From NCBI GenBank assembly GCA_019454045.1, contig SKCR01021404.1, positions 1 through 64,000 of the forward strand: 64,000 nucleotides of DNA, written 5' to 3'. The DNA comes from Zanthoxylum bungeanum (taxonomy: Eukaryota; Streptophyta; Magnoliopsida; Sapindales; Rutaceae). Shown piece after piece: positions 33,520 through 45,819 of this stretch. The translations under genes were made by a program, and so were the position numbers. How positions within the stretch are numbered: the first letter of the stretch is position 1; every line of letters starts with the position of its first letter. The notes below the pieces were generated by a model that had not been told where the DNA came from, did no database searches, and was given only the letters and a program-made list of their open reading frames with translations.

Positions 33520-34174
33520 TTACCGATTCAGATCAATGTCCAATTTGCGCTTCTTGCCACGATCACTATCAGTCCAGTCCAATTTGGAGATGATAGGGTC
33601 AAGCTTCGGCTCAAAAGCCAGGATCTGGTCAATCAACTCTTCGGCCTTTGTTGCCGTCAGGAAAATGTCTTCCACAGATTTGGTGACAAATTCATGTCTC
33701 TTGGCTTCCGCAAGAAACACAAACAGGAAATCGAAGAAGTGCTCAATATTAAGCAACCCGATGGGTTTCCGGTGAACGTTTAGGTGTGCCCATGACGCCA
33801 CTGTAAATATTTCTTCGAATGTGCCAAGTCCACCTGGTAATGCAATGAACGCATCTGCAGTATTAATCATTTCATGGAGTCGTTCAGACATACCTAATAC
33901 AATGCGCTCGTCTCCATTTGTTGGCCCGATTAACTGTTCATCTGCCAAAGGTCTCGGGATGATTCCCAAAACATTACCGCCACCATCTTGAACGGCTTTT
34001 GAAACAGCTCCCATCATTCCCAGATTGCCACCGCCATATACCAAGTGCATGTTTTTTCGCAGCCATGACTCGCCCCAATTCCTTAGCAGCTTCCAAGAAT
34101 TTAGGTATGTTACCAGGGTTAGATCCACAGAAGACACAAATTTTCTTGAATCGTTGTTGTGAGGTAGCTTCCAT
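33520..34174 (-). pseudogene. LOG-like gene of element D, frameshifted
   Basis: The ATG at 34174 opens MEATSQQRFKKICVFCG. A run of six A (- strand; 34057-34052) in the codons after MAA shifts the frame by one base, and the rest (HLVYGGGNLGMMG, GIIPRPL, MSERL, PGGLGTFEE, down to 33520) continues in the next frame without stops. It shows about 63 % identity to the E copy over 177 residues by hand count. The C-terminus is GKKRK then LDIDLNR, so the EAR-like motif is altered. It has a TATA box at 34233. One recent lesion in an otherwise clean frame suggests late loss of function, or possibly a sequencing error in the homopolymer. Confidence 0.8.
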
Positions 34175-34232
34175 CTTTTTTTTTTTCTTACTTGGATGTA
34201 TATTTGAATGTGTTGAGGAGAGCAATGCCGCT

Positions 34233-34241
34233 GAATTTATA
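34233..34241 (-). promoter_or_regulatory. TATA box of the element D LOG gene
   Basis: TATAAATTC on the - strand, about 60 bp before the ATG, matching the position and sequence of the box in element E. Confidence 0.55.
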
Positions 34242-34930
34242 GGACCTGCAAAAGAGGTGAATAATAATTGCAATAACATATTCCACTGAATGACGGTTAG
34301 CTAGATCACAAAAAAGTCATCAGAAGTCAAGAAAGGCCATCGGATCATGTCTGCAAAAACAACGAGAGAAATCGTGAGATGTCAAAAGTTGTGGATTCGT
34401 TCCAGGAAAATAACATAAAATAACAAAGGAGATCGTGATACGTCAAAAAGCTGTGGATTCTTTCAATGAAAATAACAGAAAATACCAAAGGAAGCTCTAA
34501 AATGTCAAAAGTTGTGGATCTCTTCCACTTCAACATGTCGTGAATGGTCCAAACAGTTATAGATTTCTGCCACCATTAATGAATTATCTCCCATTCTTGT
34601 GATTGCCAAGCACCAATCCCTATGTCCTAACTTGCTCCGCCTTTGCTTTCACCTGCAAAAATAACACAAAATTAGAGATTTTACAAGAACTTGAAACAGG
34701 AATCACAGCAACTTGCATAGGTTGCCTCCCTTTCAGCATTAACTTCATTGTCTTCAGCCAGACATGATCGAAGTTCTTCTGTCAGTGTGGCATCACCATC
34801 GTCTTTAGTGCTTGCCGCTTTTGATCTTCGCTGCTTCCTTGCTCCGCCTTTGTTCATCGTCTTCAGCCAGACATGACCGAAATTCTTCTGTCATCGTGGC
34901 TTCACCGTCGTCTTTTTGTGCTCGCCGTTT
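34242..34930 (-). other. LOG-upstream block of element D, with internal duplication
   Basis: Related to 24021-24475 of element E. A segment with CTTCAGCCAGACATGA is present twice (about 34754 and 34860, period about 106 bp). Related GTTGTGGATTC and AAATCGTGAGATG words recur around 34365-34525. A 3'-splice-like TTATTTTTGCAGG lies on the - strand near 34655. Confidence 0.5.
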
Positions 34931-36120
34931 TTTTTTTTTTTTTTGCTGCTTTCTTTTCTTTCTCTCTTTCTTTTTTTTCTTTAAACCTGCAAATACAAAA
35001 CAACAGAATAAATACGTGTGCATGTAAGTATGCAAGTGTAGAGATACTCCCTTTTCGTGATGGGTTGGATCCTCATTGTGCTCATCGGCGCCATATGTCC
35101 CCGGTCGCCCCTTGATGGTTCCCATCTGTTTGAAATCTATAAAAACAAAACACAAAACAAGAATGCAAGTTACGTGTATGCATGTATGTATTTCCTATCC
35201 TGTTGGGTTAGGTCTTCCGCCTGTTCCCTCGGTGACCGCTCAATTCTTTTTTTTCCAGCAAAGTGCAGTTTCAATCTGCTTACGTCGACCGACTTGGTGA
35301 ATTCCTCATTTCCCAAATCTGGTAGTCTCATTGCCTTGTTTCCCAATCTTCTGTCTTTTCTGCTTTTTCTTCTGAGAATTCTCCATGTTTCAGATACCTC
35401 TGAACATCATAATACCAAGGCCTTCTGTCATCGGCTTCCACATCCGATATCTCTCATGTCTCATACACCGGCTTGCTTGCAGTTGTCAGCACAAGTGGTC
35501 CCATCACCAATTTCTCTGGATTTTCTCAAGCCGCAGCTAGTGTCACCAATGTGTCAGTCATCTGATTTTTTCCGACAAGTGCTGAAATCTAAAGTCAGAG
35601 ATTTTCTGTGCCAGACTTCTGAGGTAGAACAACAATTATCCCTTTAACTCTTATTCTCATTGCATCTTCAGTTTTTCAAACATCTTTTGACAACGGTTTA
35701 CTCAAACTGGAGAGTTGTCTGTTTCTGATAGGAGAAGTCTTGAGGAAGTAGACCCGGTCTTTGAAGGTTTCCCAATGATCTTTTCATTCTGGTTGCACAA
35801 GTCTCTGTTACTAGCTGTATAGGGCACGGTCAAACTGGTCACATCATTGTTCAGGACTTGCAACTGCTCAAAATCTCGGCTACCTTGGCTTCCAATTGAT
35901 CCAGGCGGGATTCTTCGTTGACTGCCTCACTTATTCTGGTTGGCGATTCTTTTGACGGATCTTTCTTCTTTCCTAATCCAACGGGAGTCTACTATGGCTT
36001 TTAAGACAAAAAGGGTTAACATGATGCGTGTATGCGTGACATGATGTATGATGTAAACAGATTCAAAAATAATTTACACTAATTGGCTCGTTATCATTTT
36101 AAAGTATTCAATCACACTAT
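34931..36120 (-). other. Element D region without recognised gene
   Basis: It begins with a T-rich tract (34928-34981). On the - strand two splice-acceptor-like sites (ending TTTGCAG near 34987 and TTTTATAG near 35138) bracket an open stretch. It could be remnants of exons or decayed gag, but no domain is recognisable. A 196-codon + strand frame (35057-35647) has no recognisable motifs and is not supported. Confidence 0.4.
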
Positions 36121-36124
36121 TGCG

Positions 36125-36690
36125 CAATGCAAACTTGTCCCAGTTGAAAAGGCCCAACAAGTTTACACTTTTGCGATAACAGGGCTAAATAACTTCAAAT
36201 GATAAAAGGCCCAAACACAAACTGGCCCATCGGCATTTCAGAAATTTCGGCCTAATTGTCAAAAGGACATGAACTTGTCCCGGTTTAAACGACAACGAGT
36301 TCACATCTTTTTAACAAATAGTCCAACTAAATCCAAATGACAACGGTCCAAAACACAAACATAAAACAAACTGGCCCATCGGCATTTCAGAAATTTTGAC
36401 CTAATTGTCAACAGGACATGAACTTGTCCCGATTTAAACGAAAACGAGTTCATATCTTTTAACAAAGAGTCCAAATAAATCCAAATGACAACAGTCCAAA
36501 ACACAAACATAAAACAAACTGGCTCATCGACATTTCAGAAATTTTGACCTAATTGTCAAAAGGACATGAACTTGTCCCGATTTAAACGAAAACGAGTTCA
36601 TATCTTTTAACAAAGAGTCCAAATAAATCCAAATGACAACAGTCCAAAACACAAACATAAACACAAATGACAACAGTCTAAAACACAGGC
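36125..36690 (-). repeat. Tandem repeat of about 148 bp near the D primer-binding site
   Basis: ACTGGCCCATCGGCATTTCAG-type unit starts occur at 36221, 36370 and 36518 (spacings 149 and 148). A diverged partial unit lies before (from about 36125) and a partial one after. Units 2 and 3 differ at few positions. Confidence 0.8.
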
Positions 36691-36768
36691 ATAAACACAG
36701 TAGTCATGATTAATTAAAACACAAATCACAAACATTACAAGATATCATTTCGGAGACAATTCTCTATA

Positions 36769-36786
36769 TCCCCAGTGGAGTCGCCA
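36769..36786 (-). other. Primer-binding site of element D
   Basis: TGGCGACTCCACTGGGGA on the - strand, three bases beyond the LTR end. This type is found in plant TAT-like Gypsy elements and differs from that of element E. Confidence 0.75.
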
Positions 36787-36789
36787 GAC

Positions 36790-38838
36790 TGTAGACAACA
36801 GGAACTGGGCGACGCTGTTCCGGGCTCGCGGCCCGATCGGGAGTACGGAGTAGCCCGCGGGGGACTAAACCGTACGAAATAAAATGGAGCTGCCACCCTG
36901 TGTGAACCGGGAAAATGAGATTTAAGGCCGCACTCACCCCTCGCAAGGGAAGACCTCAAACCGCTGGGTTCGGAATGGTCCCTTACTTATGTCGTTTGTA
37001 ATGAATGAATTTGTGCAATATTAACCAAGTCCACACAACATGCTTAAGAACAGCCTATTAACCATGCATTAAAACATCATCATGCTAAACAACCTAATCA
37101 TGCATAGGAAAATAAATATCATACTAAACAATTACATCATTCTTAGAAACAACCAACTAATCATGCATTAAAACATCATACTAAACAACCTAACCTAATC
37201 ATGCATAGGAAAATAAATATCATACTAAACAATTAAATCATGCTCAAGCACAACCAACTAGTCATGCATAAAACTATAACATATTAAACATCCTAATCAT
37301 GCATAAAGCAATAATAAACTTAAACGACTACATCATGCTTAGAAAATAAATAACGGAAATAAATTAACTCATGCTTAAGAAATAAATAACATACTAGCAA
37401 CCTAATCATGCTCAAATACAAGGTTTGAGTGGAATGAAACATATGAATCTTTCAAGTGGTACGGGGCATTGTATCCCGAGTGCAAACCATATTACCGTCC
37501 ATTCGGATTCGGCTATGAAATTTATGTCCAGGTTTCCATCCAATATACCACAAAAAAGAAAACATATTTCATTCACCCGAAATCACATCATACACTAATT
37601 CACAATACTCATGCGAAATACAATAATAAAATAACTAAAAATAAAGGATAATAAATAAAAGGGTGCCCTCAGGTCTTACCTTTTAAGTCGCTTTCCGGGA
37701 GTGCGTTCCACGGTGCCGGAAGGGATATCGTTTTGCTGTTTTCACTGGTCCACTGTTTCTACTGTTTTCACAGGTTCACTGTTTTCTCTGTTTTCACTTG
37801 TCCGCTATTTCCGTTGTTTTCACGGGTCCGCTGTTTCTACTGTTTTATCCATTTTCACTGTTCTCGTTGTTTTCTCGGGTTTCCGCTCGCCGTTTTCTCT
37901 GTTTTTCTCACTGTTTTAACTCGCCGTTTTCACTGTTTTGCTCAAATTCTCTTTGTTTCTAAATCCAATTTGTATTCTCTCTCTTGGGTAATTTTTGGAT
38001 CAGTTTTAGGGTTAATTCACGTGGATTTAAGAGCTGTTTGCATGTGAATATGGAGAGGGGTTATAGAGGATGGTTTACGGCAATGATAGTGGGATTCTCA
38101 AGTTATGTTTTCGGCTGTGGAGGCTTAATGGGGGGCAATGAGGATGCGTGAAGGCAAGGTGCGAGGGGTGTGGTATGCTCAGCAGTGGCGTGCATGAGGT
38201 GCTCGGTAGTGAGGGGTGCTGTGCGTTCTAAATGGTTTTGGTCAGTGCTAGGCGTGATGGGCTGAGATTGTGGTGAGCTCGGCTTGGCAGTGGTTAGGGA
38301 CGTGAGGGTGATGCTTGATGGGTTCTAGGGTTGTTAAGGGTGCTCGGCAATGAAGGGTTAGTTCACGATTGTATTGATGGTGTGTGTACATGCAGATGCA
38401 CTGGTGACTTTTGGCTGTGGCAGTGAATCAGCGTGTGTTGGCTGATGGAGTTCAAAAGGCGTTGTGGGTTGTGTTCATGAGGTGGTGAAGGCAGTGGCGT
38501 ATGCGTGAGTTGAAGGGCTTACTTGTGAGTTGAAGGGCGGCTAAGTGGCTGGGTTGAAACGTGAAGGTTTAATGGTTACAGGGGCTGCCGAGAGTGATGA
38601 AGAAGATAGGGGCTGAGTTGGGTGCAAGTGAAGGCTGATGAAAATGGCGTGGGTTCTCCCTTGTGCCTGAAGTCCTTGCCTCTATCATGGTTTCATGGCA
38701 TTGACCTCATCAAGGAGGGCTGAATGATCCAGATCATGGAGATGATGGGGCGTGAATGTTAAGAAGAGAATGGAGGAGATTCGGTGATGGGCTGGCTGGC
38801 GCATGCATGGGTGTTTGTATGGAGGGTGCAGGAAGGAT
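36790..38838 (-). repeat. 5' LTR of element D, truncated
   Basis: Nearly identical to 28803 to about 30845, but it lacks the last 350 bp or so of the complete LTR. It ends at a scar next to chromovirus gag sequence. Confidence 0.8.
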
Positions 38839-38970
38839 GGTAACTGATATGCTGGTACTTGGCAATCTCTCTTCAGATGACCTATTTATCCACATTGGTA
38901 ACAACTCCTACCCTCAAGTCGGAAAACTTATGTATGAGGTCGCCCACAACTCAAACATGGTGGGGGTACC
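38838..38970 (-). pseudogene. Chromovirus gag zinc-knuckle segment
   Basis: On the - strand a frame with an in-frame stop reads PPCLSCGRPHT, then CYQCG*IGHLKRDC, a CX2CX4HX4C zinc knuckle. It is the continuation of the gag at 40776-41806, from which it is separated by solo LTR E'. Protease and RT, which should follow, are absent. Confidence 0.7.
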
Positions 38971-40775
38971 TGATGAGCGAAAAATATATCAATATTTACC
39001 TCCCTTTTGACCTAATATTTTGTATAGTTTCCCAAGTTTTATGAACGTTTTGATGTGTTTTTGTTTATTTTATAGATAAAATAAAATCAGGACTCAATGG
39101 AATCAATCAGGATGAAATATGGAACAAATAATGGCAAAAACTGGACTTGATATTTGGATTTTGGAGGTTGGAAACTTGAAATGGCGTAATTCATTAAGTA
39201 CAATTTCGAAAATTTCAGTTTTGTGTAATTTTCGTATTTTAACCATAACTTTCTACTCCGATATGGGATTGAGGTGATTCAAGTTCCAGATTAAAGAAAA
39301 TGCAAAGATCTACAACTTTGACGTTCATAATAATTTCGAATTCTGAAGCTTTCATGACCGAAAGTGATAAAATATCTGGAACTATGTTATATGTAATTAT
39401 TAAAGTCATTTTCAAAACAAAAATAAAATAAAATAATGAAAATTGTCAAACTTCCACCAAACATGTTTGGTGGAGGATTTGGTGCCATGTTTGGTGGAGA
39501 ATTTGTGGAGAAATTGGTGGAGGCAAAATGTTGCCTATAAATACCAAGCCATTTCATTTGTAAATTTCATACTTTCCTTGGTTTCTTGATAAGGAATTAA
39601 GGATTGTATCTTGTGTGTTTTATTTAGTAGTTTTGTAATGTATTTTTATTTTTATTTTTAGTAATAATAGTTTGTGTGATTTTACATTCTTTTATGTTTA
39701 GTAGTTAATTTCCGCTGGGGAAGGGTGAAACCTTTAATATGATAAGGTAGATTTTTCACACTTAATTTATAATATGGAAATTGTAATTTAATAATATGGA
39801 TTAAAGTTGATACCGCCTTAATGATGGTTTTATTTATTTGACATAATGTGACACCGCCTATATGGTCGGTCTTTAGGTCACAGATGATTACCACATATAT
39901 GGCTGGTTTATGGGCAAATAATAACACCGCCTTTATGGCTGGTTTGACTTAAATGGGTAACACTGACAATTTCTATATTATAATAAAGTGAGATTTCTAC
40001 ATTTGAAATATTAAAGGTGGATCCCCTAACCCCAGCATTTTATTTTTATTCTAGGGAAGTGATGAAGCATAATATTCACGAGTTTTATAATTGATTTAAT
40101 TATATTTTGTTAATGCTTTAGTTTGTTTATTGAATCTTAAGTTTAATGCTTCTTGTTGCCTGATCACCAATAAGATTAATGTGGTAAACTTAAAATGAAC
40201 TTGGAAAAGGGATTTTATGTTTCAGCCTTATATTCAATAGCTCACGATCTCACATTGGGGTAAAAGTCTCTTAGGTGGATTTTCTTACAGGATAGGAATA
40301 TACCTGTCGGGCGGGGGTAGCCACAATTGGAATTTGAACTTAATGAATTCAGATAACTTGGTTAACAATAGAATATGATTAATTAGGTTATTTTGGATGT
40401 TTGCATCTGACCATCGGAAGAGGCTTTTGCATATCTTCGCGTTCCAGGCTAGCAAACTGATTTATTATACATATATAAGAGAATCAATTCGTCATTAGAA
40501 TAATATTGTGTGGAATCATAACCCTAGATGTTTGTGTCTTTTGTTTATTTTCCTTAGTATTTTCTTTTCTATTTTTATTTATTTATTTATTTAGCAAACC
40601 TACATTCAACCAACCAATCAAGCAATCATTCTCTTCTCCCTTTAATTAGATACATGTAAATAAATATAATCAATAATTAATAACAATAATAGAAATTAAG
40701 TCCTCGTGGGATCGATATTTTTATACTACTTGAGCGATATGTGTGATTGCGTTATGTGTGTGATTTCACTGATCG
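38971..40775 (+). repeat. Solo LTR E' (relative of the element E LTR)
   Basis: This 1.8-kb LTR has GTACC on both sides (38966-38970 and 40776-40780). It is collinear with the E LTR in the opposite orientation, but diverged. The start TGATGAGCG parallels TGAGTGG of E; the end CTGATCG differs from E's CCGGTCA only by transitions. It has four dyad words of the ACCGCCTATATGG type. No internal part remains. Confidence 0.8.
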
Positions 40776-41806
40776 GTACCTCGCCCTGGTTGGGCTACCG
40801 ACGGAGAAGAAACCGTATGGGACACAGTACTCTGTATAGGCCTACAATCTGAACCTCCCTGAATCGGTCCCATATCACGTCGTGTAGGGAGAGGGGAGGA
40901 CATCTATTTGCATCTACTCAAATCACTATGTTGTGGTCTAACTCTCTCGTCTGACCTCGGTCTCTTCCGGGACTCTCTCTCAGCCTGTCTCTTCCTAATC
41001 TGAGCCTCAAATCGGAGAGCAATATCTAAAACTTGAGTTAAGTGGTTGTCTCAGTGAAATGAATAGATTGAAATAAGTAATCCCGAAGTCCATCTACAAA
41101 CCATTTTACTATCATTTCTTCAGTACTAACCAAATGTGGGGCATATCGGGACAGTCGGGTAAACTGTATGTCATACTCATAAACAATCATCTGATCTCCC
41201 TAAACCAGCTGCTCAAACTCCCGAGCTCTGACATCTCTAATGCTCTGAGCAAAAACCTACTCAGAAATGTTGTACTAAACTCAGCCCAAGTCACTGGAGG
41301 AGTACCATGCCGCCAGTTACCTCGGAAAGCCATAAACCAAGTATTAGCGACATCCATCAACTAAAAACTAACCAACTTCATTGCCCTCTCTGATGAACAT
41401 CCCAAAGCCATACATATACGATCTGATTCCTCAATAAATCCATAGGGATCGGGGGAGGACACTACTCCCGAAAATATAGATGGATAAAGTTTCAGAAAAT
41501 CATGTAAGGAAACTGGCATCTCATACTGCTGAATCACCTGAGCTGTCACTGGAATAGGTCTCTAAGAAGGTCATGTCTGATGAGCTATAATATCTGGTAT
41601 CACTGGGTGAACTACAGTCTGGTGAGCCAAATGAGGTTCTGGTGGAGGTGGTGGAATAGGAACTGCAGGTTCTGCAGCTCTCGGCCATGGGCCTGGTGGC
41701 TGCTGTTGTCGCGTAGCTAACTATACAATGGATGCTAAGGCACGCTGAAGCTGCTGAAATCCCGCAGATAATTCTTCATAATCCTGAACTATCGGTCATG
41801 CCTCAT
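40776..41806 (-). pseudogene. Chromovirus gag, main part
   Basis: - strand blocks include YPSIFSGVVSSPDPYGFIEE and ALGCSSERAMKLVSF near 41361-41500, then an Arg-rich ALRFEAQIRKRQAERESRKR stretch near 40950-41010 before the zinc knuckle at 38838-38970. These are typical of chromovirus gag capsid regions. Stops are present. Its first part lies beyond Copia A2, at 53981-54133. Confidence 0.75.
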
Positions 41807-43490
41807 TGTTGGGTTTTCTAGGTCAAACCAAGATCAAATTAAGCAAGAAATCATGTGAATACAACAAAGTAAGAATGCGGAAAATTCTCACTTTGATCGG
41901 ATATTGGATGCGTCAAATACTCACTTTGAGTTGATTTCAAGCTCAAGGATAGGTTTCCCTATCACCTTAGATGATTCCATGAATGTGTTAGCATTTAGTA
42001 TATGTCACTCAAGCCATCAACTTTACCAAGTGTGTTGAACAAGTCTTCACCAACTCACCAAAACTCATCAACTAAAGTGACAAGTGATGTGACTTGTGAT
42101 GTGACATGTGGGCCCCACTTGATACAAAATCTGAGTGGGCCCGCAAACACTCTCGGGCTCGGGTTCACTAATTCTGAATTAACGAATTTTCCGTTGCGAC
42201 GTAATTAAATCAAATTTAATTAAATAATTATGCCTAGTAAAATTACTATTCACATCACTCGCGAATTAATTCTAAATTAATTTGTTCGCCCGAATTAAAA
42301 TCCAATTTTTATTCCGTTATGAAATCTAATTTCATTTAATATATCGAATATATTATTTTATCGATTAATTCCAAATTAATCGTTCTCTCTCTTCAAATAG
42401 TATTTTATCCCAGATAAAATCTCTCCGTAATTAATCCCAGATTAATTATGTTCGAATCATACGTCATCGGTGAATCTCCGGGAAGCGACCCATGAGATCC
42501 CTGGATATGTTGGCAGTAAATTCGATCGTTGGACTATCCGAACACGTACGTACCTCGTACTACATTTTTACCGATTTACGAGACATGATTGGCTTCTAGC
42601 AAAGCACCGTGCCTACCCAATTCTTCAGAAATATTCTTAAAGGAATATATAATCTATTTCAGGCGTAGTATACGTAGTATTGCGTATTGCGATCCAGTAT
42701 CGAATGTCACATGCTAGGCCTGGGGCTGGAATTGTGTCTGCCCCGTACGAAGCATATATTGGATCTCTGGTAACTAGTCTCTATAATCGGATAAGCATGA
42801 CCTAGTCATATTATCCCGATAACTGCAGTACATAAGAGTACTAGTTCCGTATCATACGTGATCATCATCTCCATATGACTGAAGTGATACTTCCATCTTG
42901 ACATCACACCCAATACACTACGATTCTCAGTATACCCAGAAGAGGCGTACACAGAACCTATTAAATCCTTGGACGATCAAAACCAAAGTATACTGATTGT
43001 CGCAAGTATTAGCGATGTAAGTCTCAGGTTAAGACCAAATACATCTACCCTGATCCGGACTTCCATAGACACATAGTCATACTACCAATGGAATTCTGAG
43101 GGGTCTATCCAGAGCGAAGCTGTTTCCGTACCATCGGTAAACACAACCTCATATTACACTTGTATGAGTATCCAATACCCAAATATATGAGAACTATGAC
43201 GTTATGCTCCCACAACGCGCACAAATGCAATATTAGTCTATTCCGCATTATCGATGTCCAATCTCGATAATACTACGACTATGGATGTTTTAATGATTAA
43301 AACTTTGTGGATTAATATTGTCTCATATCTTATTAATCTGGAACTAATCATATGGACTTTTATCATTTATATATCCCGGTAATCAAATTACAAATGATAA
43401 AAGAGCAATTTCCTTTGTCACATAGTTAATTTGTACAATAATACCATGTTCTGTACAAATAGTGATGCTATGGGTCATAATTGTCCAACA
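41807..43490 (-). repeat. 3' LTR of Copia A2
   Basis: TGTTGGGTTT...TGTCCAACA, 1684 bp. Compared with the 5' LTR it lacks two blocks of roughly 70 and 170 bp that are present in 52180-52490; elsewhere it is very similar. Confidence 0.85.
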
Positions 43491-43505
43491 ATCTCCCACT
43501 TGGCC
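43491..43505 (-). other. Polypurine tract of Copia A2
   Basis: GCCAAGTGGGAGAT on the - strand next to the 3' LTR, as in A1. Confidence 0.75.
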
Positions 43506-45819
43506 TATAGCCAATCACTCAAGTGTCCTACACTTGAACTATATACGGGTCGCTCAAACTTCTGCTGAGAAACAGCTTTCGTCAGCGGATCTACAAGGTT
43601 ATCATCTGATGCAATTTATTCGATCATCACATCGCCACGATGTATGATCTGACGAATCAGATGAAATAGTTGAAGTATATACTTGGATCATTGATGAGAC
43701 AATTAATTCTTTAGCCTGTGCTGTAGTCTAGCTCGGCTGCTAACAGAACTACTCCAATCCAATTAGGATTATATAGATCCAAAGTGATTCTATTGCTGCC
43801 TCAGCTGCAGCAATATTCCGCTTTTGTTGTTTATTCGGCAACAGTATCTTGCTAGAAAGATTTCCAGCTTATTGTTCTGTTATTCAAACTATATAGTACC
43901 CTTATTGCGACTTACAGTCGTGATTGTCGGTTTGGAAACTTGCAGCAGTGAACCCAGTCACTTTAAGTTCTCATTCTCCATAGCTTAAGAAGCATCCTTC
44001 GTTCCTCTAAGATACTTAAGGATGTTCTTAATCTCAATCCAGCGACTATCAGTTGGATTGGCCTGATTTTGACTCCATATGCTCAAAGCCTATGAGACAC
44101 CAGGTCACGTACATTTTTTCAATGTACGAGTTCTCGGAGAGTGCCAACAACATTTAGATATATCCCATTAGATCCTTATTCCTAGAATAAAGGTTGTCTC
44201 TCACAAGTAATCTACGAAGAATTTTCATGAAAGTCAAGCTTTCACCGATTGTATTATGGGAATGTCATTTCCAAGAAATGATATGTCATCATTATATAGG
44301 ACAATCATTGTCAGTGCGCTCCCACTAACCTCTTTATATACACAAGAATCATTTTTCGTTTTGAATTAAATCATATACCATTATGATTACATCAAAACGT
44401 TGGTTCCAAGAACGCAATGTTTGCTTCAATCCATAAATGGATCGATTTAACTTGCAAACCTTGTTTGCATATTTTGGCACCACAAAACCGTCAGGATGTT
44501 GCATATAAACATCCTCCAAAAGGTTTCCGTTAAGGAAAGTGATTTTGGCACCCAGTTGTCATATTTCATAAATGAAATACGCATCATTAGAAAGCATTAT
44601 CCAAATGGATTTAATCATGGCAACAGGTGAAAGAGTTTCATCGTAGTCGACACTATATTGTTGACGATACCCTTTATGTACAAGCCTAGTTGTGTACATT
44701 TGTATGTTTCCATCCATGTATGTCTTCCTTGAAGACACATATAGTACCAATAGGCACAATGCCTTCTGGTACATCAACAAGTGTCCAAACTTAGTTGGTA
44801 TACATGGAATCCATTTCGGACTTAATGGAACTTTGCCATAAAAGGAGTCGATACCTTGTATCATTTCCTCATACGTAGCCGGTTTGTCTTCCTCAATAAG
44901 ATTGAGGTCTACATGAGGTGAGATCAGAAACCCATACCTCTCAGGTTATTTTCTGACTCTCTCTGACCTACGCGGTTCTTGTCTATTCGAAGATTATGGT
45001 ACAGTTTCATTCTTGATGAACTGTTTATGTTCCGTAAAGGAGTCGGTGGCTTGAATAGTATTACTCTGATTTTCATCGATTTTTACTTTCCTCCCACTTA
45101 CCACTGCATATAGGTATTCCTTTTAGGAAAACCGCATGGAGAGCAACAATTAAATTGTTCTCTTGTGAGTTCTATAAGTACTATACTTTGGTTACCCTAT
45201 GATAACCTACAAATTAGGCACATATCCGATTTGGGTTCTAGTTTGGTATCATCCAAACATATGCCTAGCATTCCCAAATCTTCAGGAATGAGAAAACCCG
45301 GTTTCTTTCCTGTTCATATCTAATATGAAGTATGTCCAACAGATTTTTATGGAACCTTATTCAAAATAAGTATTGCATTGTTTAATGCATATCCCTAGAA
45401 GGAAAATGGTAGCTCAGAGCGACTCATAATTAACCTTACCATGTCCAACAGAGTTCGGTTTCTCTAATCGGACACACCGTCAAATTGAGGTGTTCCGAGA
45501 AGAGTCTCTATTGAAAGAATACTATACTCTTTCAAGTAGTTGAGAATTTTATCGCTTAAGTATTTTCCACTACGGTCTAACCGTGACGGTTTAATACTTA
45601 GCAAGTCTGTCTATTTACTTCGAGTTGAAACCCTAAAAGTTTCTAACTTGTGTTTCAAAAAAAACACATAACCATAACGCGATGCCACATCCGTAAAGGT
45701 TACGAAGTGTTCATATCCACCTCTAGCCTAGCTAGACATGGGCCCACTTACGTCACTATGAACGAAGGCTAACAGATCGGTGGCACTTGTACTTTTACCA
45801 AGTAAAAGGTGTTTTTAGG
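43506..45819 (-). pseudogene. Copia A2 integrase/RT/RNase H remnant
   Basis: The best-preserved piece is 44864-44559: a KTYMDGNIQMYTTRLVHKGY block and DYDETLSPVAMIKSI, the N-terminal RT motifs of Copia elements. RNase H-like words follow near 43600-43900, and a pre-RT region runs to 45819. Stops and frameshifts are numerous. It continues at 48441 beyond solo LTR B2. Confidence 0.75.

Larger units (their letters stand above)
28803..38838 (-). mobile_element. LTR element D: tandem repeats and a second LOG-like gene
   Basis: LTRs are at 28803-31190 (3') and 36790 to about 38838 (5', cut short). On the - strand the order is primer-binding site (36786-36769), tandem repeats of about 148 bp (36690-36125), an unrecognised stretch, a LOG-upstream block shared with E, the LOG-like gene (34174-33520), purine-rich tracts, two minisatellites (32480-31355), polypurine tract and 3' LTR. 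No pol domain was recognised. The TAT-like primer-binding site and the satellite-like internal repeats resemble TAT/Ogre relatives. It inserted in E's 5' LTR; its far end is lost in a deletion. Confidence 0.8.

Noticed and set aside
34805..35647. Possible protein genes of 116 and 196 codons in element D
   Set aside because: Lys-rich part comes from a homopolymer-like tract; splice-like signals interrupt it; no family recognised.
38756..39010. + strand frame of 84 codons across the D/chromovirus joint
   Set aside because: It runs antisense through the chromovirus zinc knuckle and crosses a deletion scar and the E' LTR start.
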